Positions 59,194-64,000 of a stretch of 64,000 nucleotides of DNA are shown here, piece by piece (within the stretch, counting starts at the first letter, position 1; each line of letters starts with the position of its first letter). The notes beneath the pieces are model-generated. The model did not search any database. It was not told where the DNA came from and saw only the letters and a program-made list of their open reading frames with translations. The stretch comes from Stenotrophomonas sp. Ste86 (lineage in GTDB: Bacteria > Pseudomonadota > Gammaproteobacteria > Xanthomonadales > Xanthomonadaceae), in NCBI RefSeq assembly GCF_024519465.1, contig NZ_JALJRW010000009.1, positions 78,862 to 142,861 on the forward strand. The letters run 5' to 3'. The position numbers and the translations under genes are program-made.

Positions 59194-60227
59194 GCGGTTT
59201 CTCCCAGGGAACGGATGGCGGTGGCGAGGATCGCGTCGATGCGATCGGTTTCTTTGAGGAAGGCGTCGTGGCCGTACGGCGAGCGCAGCACGCGCAGGCT
59301 GCCGCGCGGCCCCAGCCCTTCGACCAGGCCGACGCAGTCGGCCAGCGGCACCAGACGGTCGCCTTCCACGGCAACCACCACGGTCGGCACATGGATGGCG
59401 GTCGGGTCGACGCGATGCAGGTCGATCGATTCGGACAGGCGCAGGTAGGCATCCACCGCGGTGCGCGCCACGTACTGCGCGCCGGCGGCATCGAGGTAAT
59501 CCTCGGCGGCCACGCGCACGCGGCCGTTGACCACTTCCGGCGGTGCATCGAAGCGCTCGCCGAATTCTTCCGGCGTGCGGTAGCTGAGCATCGCGAACTG
59601 CCGCGCCAGGGCCAGCCCGTGGCCTTCGGCGCATTGCAGCTGGCCCAGGGCCACCGCACGGCGCTGCAGTGCGCGCCAGGCCGAAGCGTAGGGATGTGGA
59701 CGATGCGCGCCGCTTACCGCAACCAGCTTGAGCAGGCGCTGGCGATGGCGGATGGCGAACTGCTGACCAACCAGCGCCCCGTAGGAATAGCCGACGAAGC
59801 ACAACACCTGGGCAATGCCGAGATGATCGAGCAGCAGCGCCAACGCATCAGCCTGGTCGGCGGTATCGATGGGCAGGTCCAGCGCGCCGTCGGCACCGAT
59901 GAAATCGAAGGCGAGGATGCGCTGCTCGGCCGGGTCCAGTGCGCGGCCGGCGGCGACAAGCCCTTCCGCCCAGCCTTTTTCCGGGAATTCGGCATTGGCG
60001 GCCACGTGCCGATGCGCGGAAATGCCCCCGGCCAGCACCACCACCGGTGCACCCGCACGCCCCACCAGTTCATAGCGCAGGCGTACCGGACGGGCACCGG
60101 CGTGGCGCATCGACAGCACCGCGGCGATTTCGCCGCGCACGGCGTTGGATCCGGCGTCGAGCGGGACGCTGATCGGTGCGAAGGCGTCGGTGGCAACAGC
60201 GGTGGCGGTGGCGGTGGCGAAACCCAT
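59190..60227 (-). CDS. metX: Homoserine O-acyltransferase, MetX type
   Basis: This 345-residue alpha/beta-hydrolase-fold transferase activates homoserine for methionine synthesis. The nucleophile elbow is GYSYGALVGQQ and the catalytic His is in YGHDAFLKE. Xanthomonadaceae members of this MetX branch use succinyl-CoA rather than acetyl-CoA according to work on the family; the sequence alone does not let me choose. The N-terminus from the ATG at 60227 has a TAT(A/T)-repeat-like stretch (MGFATATATAVATDAF). It is the first gene of the operon, 81 bases downstream of the SAM riboswitch core. Confidence 0.93.
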   Translation of the reverse strand: MGFATATATAVATDAFAPISVPLDAGSNAVRGEIAAVLSMRHAGARPVRLRYELVGRAGAPVVVLAGGISAHRHVAANAEFPEKGWAEGLVAAGRALDPAEQRILAFDFIGADGALDLPIDTADQADALALLLDHLGIAQVLCFVGYSYGALVGQQFAIRHRQRLLKLVAVSGAHRPHPYASAWRALQRRAVALGQLQCAEGHGLALARQFAMLSYRTPEEFGERFDAPPEVVNGRVRVAAEDYLDAAGAQYVARTAVDAYLRLSESIDLHRVDPTAIHVPTVVVAVEGDRLVPLADCVGLVEGLGPRGSLRVLRSPYGHDAFLKETDRIDAILATAIRSLGETA

Positions 60228-60308
60228 GGCGGTATCCAAAGTAGGAAAACGGCCATCGAGCTTTCGCGGAGCTCGCGTTCGAAGCGCACGCACGGTGCAC
60301 GGTTCGAA

Positions 60309-60423
60309 CCATCTTTCGGAAGACACCAACGGTCTCCGCAGGATTTGGCACCTACGCAGGTCGCTTTCGCGTCTGCGGGCTGCCCCGGCTTCAAAGGGCC
60401 TGTCCCTCTGCCGGTCTCGATGG
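60309..60423 (-). promoter_or_regulatory. SAM-I (S-box) riboswitch before metX-metB-hom
   Basis: On the minus strand GAGGGACAGGCCCTTTGAAG (60408-60389) and GGTGCCAAATCC (60352-60341) are the conserved S-box elements, with GCCGGGGCAGCCC between them. CCATC at the 5' end (60423-60419) can pair with GATGG at the 3' end (60313-60309) as P1. The 81 bases after it hold GGTTCGAACC and a CGAGCT/AGCTCG hairpin that may form the expression platform; there is no clear terminator, so control could be at translation. Confidence 0.9.
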
Positions 60424-60430
60424 TGGAGCC

Positions 60431-60459
60431 ACGATGCCAGCCCCTTTCGGCGATGTCAA
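60431..60459 (-). promoter_or_regulatory. Likely sigma-70 promoter of the methionine operon
   Basis: TTGACA (60459-60454) is a perfect -35 box on the minus strand. After 17 bases comes CATCGT (60436-60431), a weak -10. Transcription would begin just before the riboswitch. Confidence 0.6.
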
Positions 60460-60586
60460 TCCTTTCATCGGGATGAAGCGATATAGTTTTTTCTCATCAG
60501 GGCGCCACCCCCACTTACCGAGCGTCGCGCTTTCCTGAACGGACCCGGTTGCGTACAGTCGCGCCCATCTCCACCGGATCCCCGCC

Positions 60587-61480
60587 ATGCGCCGTGCGCT
60601 GCTGCTGACCTTGCTGTCGTGTCCTCTCGCCCTCCAGGCCGCCAGCGTGCCCGGCAATGCCGCCTGGCGCTCGGGCTGGGGCCTGGTCGAGCAGGCCCAC
60701 GCCACCGCGCCGGCCAACCGCCTCGATGCGGGCATTGCCACGGTCAAGCTGGAGGGCGGTGGCAGCCGCTGGCAGGCTCGCGTGGACAACCACCTGTTCG
60801 GGCCGGTGCAGATCGCACTGCGCCAACCGGCCGGCGCCACGGCGTTGCCCGGCCTGCCGCTGCAGGCGGTGCTGGCCGGCTCGGCCAGCGTCGTGGTGAC
60901 CCGCCTGCAACTGTCGTCGGACATACCACGGCTGGACCTGCTGCTCGATGCGGTGCCCGGCGATCCCACCGCCACGGCCCAGGACGTGGCCTACCAGCTG
61001 CCCTTCGACGCCAGGCGCTTCCAGGTCACCCAGGCTCCGCAGGGCCGTTTCAGCCACACCGATGCGGAGAACCGCGACGCCATCGACTTCGCCCTGGCCG
61101 AAGGGACCTCGGTGCTCGCCGCGCGCGCCGGCCGGGTGATGCAGGTGCAGGGCAATTTCGACGGGAGCGGACAGGACCCGGTGCGCGATCGGGCGCGGGC
61201 CAACTTCATCCGGATCCTGCACGACGACGGCAGCATGGCCGTCTACGCGCACCTGCAGGCCAACGGCGTCCTGGTGCGCAGCGGCCAGCGGGTCGACGCT
61301 GGCCAGCGGATCGGCCTGTCGGGCAACACCGGTTTCAGCACCGCGCCGCACCTGCATTTCGTGGTCCAGACCAACAGTGGTATGCAGCTGCGGTCGGTGC
61401 CGGTACGGATCGTGACCCCGCAGGGCGAGCTGCACTTCGCCCGCGAAGCCGATCCGGGCGGCCCCGCCGCCCTGCCCTGA
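60587..61480 (+). CDS. Exported M23 family metallopeptidase
   Basis: This 297-residue protein has signal peptide MRRALLLTLLSCPLALQA. An N-terminal beta domain (about 25-140) is followed by the LytM/M23 endopeptidase fold (about 150-275), with EGTSVLAARAGRVMQVQ, YAHLQANGVLVRSGQRVDAGQ and the zinc-binding HLHF. The usual first motif HxxxD appears stretched to FSHTDAENRDAID, with extra residues between His and Asp. If the His and Asp still reach the zinc, the enzyme should cleave peptidoglycan cross-bridges; otherwise it may be an inactive activator. The gene diverges from the methionine operon. Confidence 0.9.
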   Translation: MRRALLLTLLSCPLALQAASVPGNAAWRSGWGLVEQAHATAPANRLDAGIATVKLEGGGSRWQARVDNHLFGPVQIALRQPAGATALPGLPLQAVLAGSASVVVTRLQLSSDIPRLDLLLDAVPGDPTATAQDVAYQLPFDARRFQVTQAPQGRFSHTDAENRDAIDFALAEGTSVLAARAGRVMQVQGNFDGSGQDPVRDRARANFIRILHDDGSMAVYAHLQANGVLVRSGQRVDAGQRIGLSGNTGFSTAPHLHFVVQTNSGMQLRSVPVRIVTPQGELHFAREADPGGPAALP

Positions 61481-61555
61481 CCCCGGCCACGCCCGCCCCC
61501 GCTATACTGGGCGGCTTATCTCCATGAAAAGCGCCCCGGGCGGGCGCGTCACGCC

Positions 61556-63160
61556 ATGTCCGAAGTCGCCAACGAAGCCGCGCGCCGCCGCACCTTCGCC
61601 ATCATTTCCCATCCTGACGCCGGCAAGACCACGCTGACCGAAAAGCTGCTGCTGTTCGGCGGTGCGATCCAGATGGCCGGTTCGGTGAAGGGCCGCAAGG
61701 CCGCGCGCCACGCGACGTCCGACTGGATGGCGCTGGAAAAGGAGCGCGGAATCTCGGTCACCTCCTCGGTGATGCAGTTCCCTTACGAAGGCAAGATCGT
61801 CAACCTGCTCGACACCCCCGGCCACGCCGACTTCGGCGAGGACACCTACCGCGTGCTCACCGCGGTGGACTCGGCGCTGATGGTGATCGACGTGGCCAAG
61901 GGCGTGGAAGAGCGCACCATCAAGTTGATGGAAGTGTGCCGCCTGCGCGACACCCCGATCATGACCTTCATCAACAAGCTCGACCGCGAAGGCAAGGAGC
62001 CGATCGACCTGCTGGATGAAGTGGAAAGCGTGCTCGGCATCCAGTGCGCCCCGGTGACCTGGCCGATCGGCATGGGCCAGCGCCTGAAAGGCGTGGTCCA
62101 CCTGATCAGCGGCGAAGTCCACCTGTACGAACAGGGCCGCAACTTCACCCGCCAGGATTCGACCATCTTCCCGTCGATCGATTCGCCAGGCCTGGCCGAG
62201 AAAATCGGTGAGCGCATGCTGGCCGACCTGCGCGACGAGCTGGAACTGGTGCAGGGCGCCAGCCACCCGTTCGACCTGGAGGCCTACCTGGCCGGCAAGC
62301 AGACCCCGGTGTTCTTCGGCTCGGGCGTGAACAACTTCGGCGTGCAGCCGCTGCTGGACTTCTTCGTCGAGCACGCGCCGTCACCGCAGCCGCGCGCCAC
62401 CACCGGCCGTGTGATCGCGCCGGAGGAAAACAAGCTCACCGGCTTCGTGTTCAAGATCCAGGCCAACATGGACCCGCAGCATCGCGACCGCGTGGCCTTC
62501 ATGCGGATCTGCTCGGGCCGGTTCGTCGCCGGCATGAAGACCTTCCACGTGCGCACCGGCAAGGAAATGAAGCTGGCCAACGCGCTGACCTTCATGGCCA
62601 GCGATCGCGAGATCGCCGCCGAAGCGTGGCCGGGCGATGTGATCGGTATCCACAACCACGGCACCATCTCCATCGGTGACACCTTCACCGAAGGCGAGGC
62701 GGTGAGCTTCACCGGCATCCCGAACTTCGCCCCGGAACTGTTCCGCCGCGCACGCCTGCGCGATCCGCTCAAGCTCAAGCAGCTGCAGAAGGGCCTGGCC
62801 CAGCTCTCCGAGGAAGGTGCAACGCAGTTCTTCCGCCCACTGATGAGCAACGACCTCATCCTCGGTGCGGTGGGTGTACTGCAGTTCGATGTGGCCGCCT
62901 ACCGCCTGAAGGACGAGTACGGCGTGGAAGCCACCTTCGAGCCGGTCAGCGTGACCACGGCGCGCTGGGTCACCTGCAGCAACGAGAAGAAGCTGGAGGA
63001 GTTCCGCGAAAAGAATGCCGGCAACCTGAGCATCGATGCCGCCGGCCAGCTGGTGTATCTGGCACCGACCCGGGTCAACCTGCAGCTGGCGCAGGAACGT
63101 GCGCCGGATGTGCGCTTCGCCGCCACGCGCGAAGCGGCACACAGCATTTCGGTCGGCTGA
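61556..63160 (+). CDS. prfC: Peptide chain release factor 3
   Basis: This 534-residue translational GTPase recycles RF1 and RF2 from the ribosome. G1 is SHPDAGKT, G3 is DTPGH, G4 is NKLD, and [10 protein letters not shown] is the switch I region. The domain order, the length and the C-terminal [13 protein letters not shown] match RF3. The start ATG lies directly after a GCGCCATG run; no strong purine-rich site is seen. Confidence 0.98.
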   Translation: MSEVANEAARRRTFAIISHPDAGKTTLTEKLLLFGGAIQMAGSVKGRKAARHATSDWMALEKERGISVTSSVMQFPYEGKIVNLLDTPGHADFGEDTYRVLTAVDSALMVIDVAKGVEERTIKLMEVCRLRDTPIMTFINKLDREGKEPIDLLDEVESVLGIQCAPVTWPIGMGQRLKGVVHLISGEVHLYEQGRNFTRQDSTIFPSIDSPGLAEKIGERMLADLRDELELVQGASHPFDLEAYLAGKQTPVFFGSGVNNFGVQPLLDFFVEHAPSPQPRATTGRVIAPEENKLTGFVFKIQANMDPQHRDRVAFMRICSGRFVAGMKTFHVRTGKEMKLANALTFMASDREIAAEAWPGDVIGIHNHGTISIGDTFTEGEAVSFTGIPNFAPELFRRARLRDPLKLKQLQKGLAQLSEEGATQFFRPLMSNDLILGAVGVLQFDVAAYRLKDEYGVEATFEPVSVTTARWVTCSNEKKLEEFREKNAGNLSIDAAGQLVYLAPTRVNLQLAQERAPDVRFAATREAAHSISVG

Positions 63161-63252
63161 TACCGCGTCTGAACAGGCCCGCGTGCATGCGCGCGCCATC
63201 GCGGCGATGATAGGGGGGAGCGGGTCCCCCCCTCCCCGCAGTGTCGATCGCC

Positions 63253-63888
63253 ATGACTACAGTTGCTTCCGTACGTGAAGAAATCGCCAGCGCGCTGACC
63301 CACGGGCTCGGCGCGGTGGCCGCGCTGGCCGGCAGCGCCGTGCTGATCACCCTGGCCGCCATCTATGGCGACGGCTGGCAGTTGGCCAGCGCGATCGTGT
63401 TCGGGGTGGCGTTGCTGCTGCTGTACACGGCCTCCACGCTGTACCACGCGATCCAGCACCCGGTCGTCAAGGGTCGGCTGAAGGTGTTCGATCACTGCGC
63501 CATCTACCTGCTGATCGCCGGCACGTATACGCCGTTCACGCTGATCGGGCTGCGTGGCGGTCCGTGGGGCTGGGGCATGTTCACCGCGATCTGGGTGCTG
63601 GCCTTTGCCGGGGTGATCTTCAAGCTGTTCTTCACCGGGCGCTTCAAGCTGCTGTCGACGATCATCTACATCGCGATGGGCTGGATGGTGATGGTGGCGA
63701 TCAAGCCGATGTGGGCCTCGATCGATGGCTGGACGTTGGGTTGGCTGCTCGCTGGCGGGCTGTCCTATACGTTGGGCACCTATTTCTACCATCGCGAATC
63801 GATCCGTTATTCGCACGCGATCTGGCATCTGTTTGTGATCGGCGGCAGTGTCTGTCATTTCGTCGCGGTTACTGCGCAGATTCTTTGA
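63253..63888 (+). CDS. Hemolysin III / YqfA family membrane protein
   Basis: This 211-residue protein has about seven membrane segments and the PAQR/hemolysin III signatures: EIASALTHGLGA at the N-terminus, STLYHAIQHPVVKGRLKVFDHCAIYLLIAGTYTPF, and SHAIWHLFVIGGSVCHF at the C-terminus. The Asp and three His of these motifs form the putative metal site of the family. Despite the name, haemolysis is not established for most members. The ATG at 63253 gives a better N-terminus than the GTG at 63241. Confidence 0.93.
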   Translation: MTTVASVREEIASALTHGLGAVAALAGSAVLITLAAIYGDGWQLASAIVFGVALLLLYTASTLYHAIQHPVVKGRLKVFDHCAIYLLIAGTYTPFTLIGLRGGPWGWGMFTAIWVLAFAGVIFKLFFTGRFKLLSTIIYIAMGWMVMVAIKPMWASIDGWTLGWLLAGGLSYTLGTYFYHRESIRYSHAIWHLFVIGGSVCHFVAVTAQIL

Positions 63889-64000
63889 GGGTGTTGATTT
63901 TTTTCGGCAACTTTTTAAGGTCAAGGTCAAGGTCAACTTCAACTGCTGGAGCCGGTTGGACGGTGCTGTCGGCCGGGTCGGGGCGGGGGGGTTGGCGGGA
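63889..64000. other. Noncoding right edge
   Basis: The last 112 bases contain a T-rich stretch just after the hemolysin III stop and short AAGGTC repeats (63917-63935). No gene or clear regulatory element can be supported before the window ends. Confidence 0.5.

Overview
The window is high-GC DNA from a gammaproteobacterium of the Xanthomonadaceae, most likely Stenotrophomonas. Two things point there: the gene content and order (hflK-hflC-yjeT-purA, metX-metB-hom under a SAM riboswitch, pbpC next to an alpha-2-macroglobulin, prpBC-acnD-prpF-prpD), and many short palindromes that begin with GTAG and match the SMAG repeats described from S. maltophilia. The genus is an inference from these features. 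Nearly all of the window reads as chromosomal backbone. I saw no rRNA, tRNA, insertion sequence, prophage or CRISPR array.

Layout. 1-4.8 kb: a membrane protein cut by the left edge, a secreted protein, a chemoreceptor behind a FliA-type promoter, and a small HTH-nucleotidyltransferase/HEPN pair with a double palindromic operator. 4.9-12.8 kb: purA, yjeT, hflC and hflK, then an AcuI-type reductase, a PilH-like response regulator, cbpA, a peroxiredoxin and a ferritin-like protein. 13-20.4 kb: penicillin-binding protein 1C and a lipoprotein alpha-2-macroglobulin. 20.4-21.2 kb is a noncoding block of three long tandem repeats. 21.2-30.5 kb: the 2-methylcitrate (propionate) operon with its divergent sigma-54 activator PrpR, a clear -24/-12 promoter and a palindromic operator. 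30.5-36 kb: pdxH, a P-loop kinase, dodecin, aroK-aroB, a WGR protein, hemE, then a repeat-rich spacer.

37.5-51.6 kb holds the most unusual content: an MdtD-like exporter gene is followed by four consecutive, same-strand hybrid sensor kinases of about 1,060-1,190 residues. Each has a periplasmic beta-propeller, a Y_Y_Y domain, one membrane segment, HisKA, an ATPase domain and a receiver. The two outer members look catalytically complete. The two middle members overlap by ATGA and carry complementary defects: one has a good H-box and receiver but a ruined ATPase domain, the other a good ATPase domain but an altered H-box and a ruined receiver. I propose that they work as a heteromeric kinase.

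51.8-64 kb: a yceI-cytochrome b561-yceI operon, a glutaredoxin-like protein, sdaA, an exported alpha/beta hydrolase, the metX-metB-hom operon under a SAM-I riboswitch, an M23 peptidase, prfC and a hemolysin III family membrane protein. GTAG palindromes sit between many genes, and in three cases the TAG of the repeat is itself the stop codon of the gene beside it.
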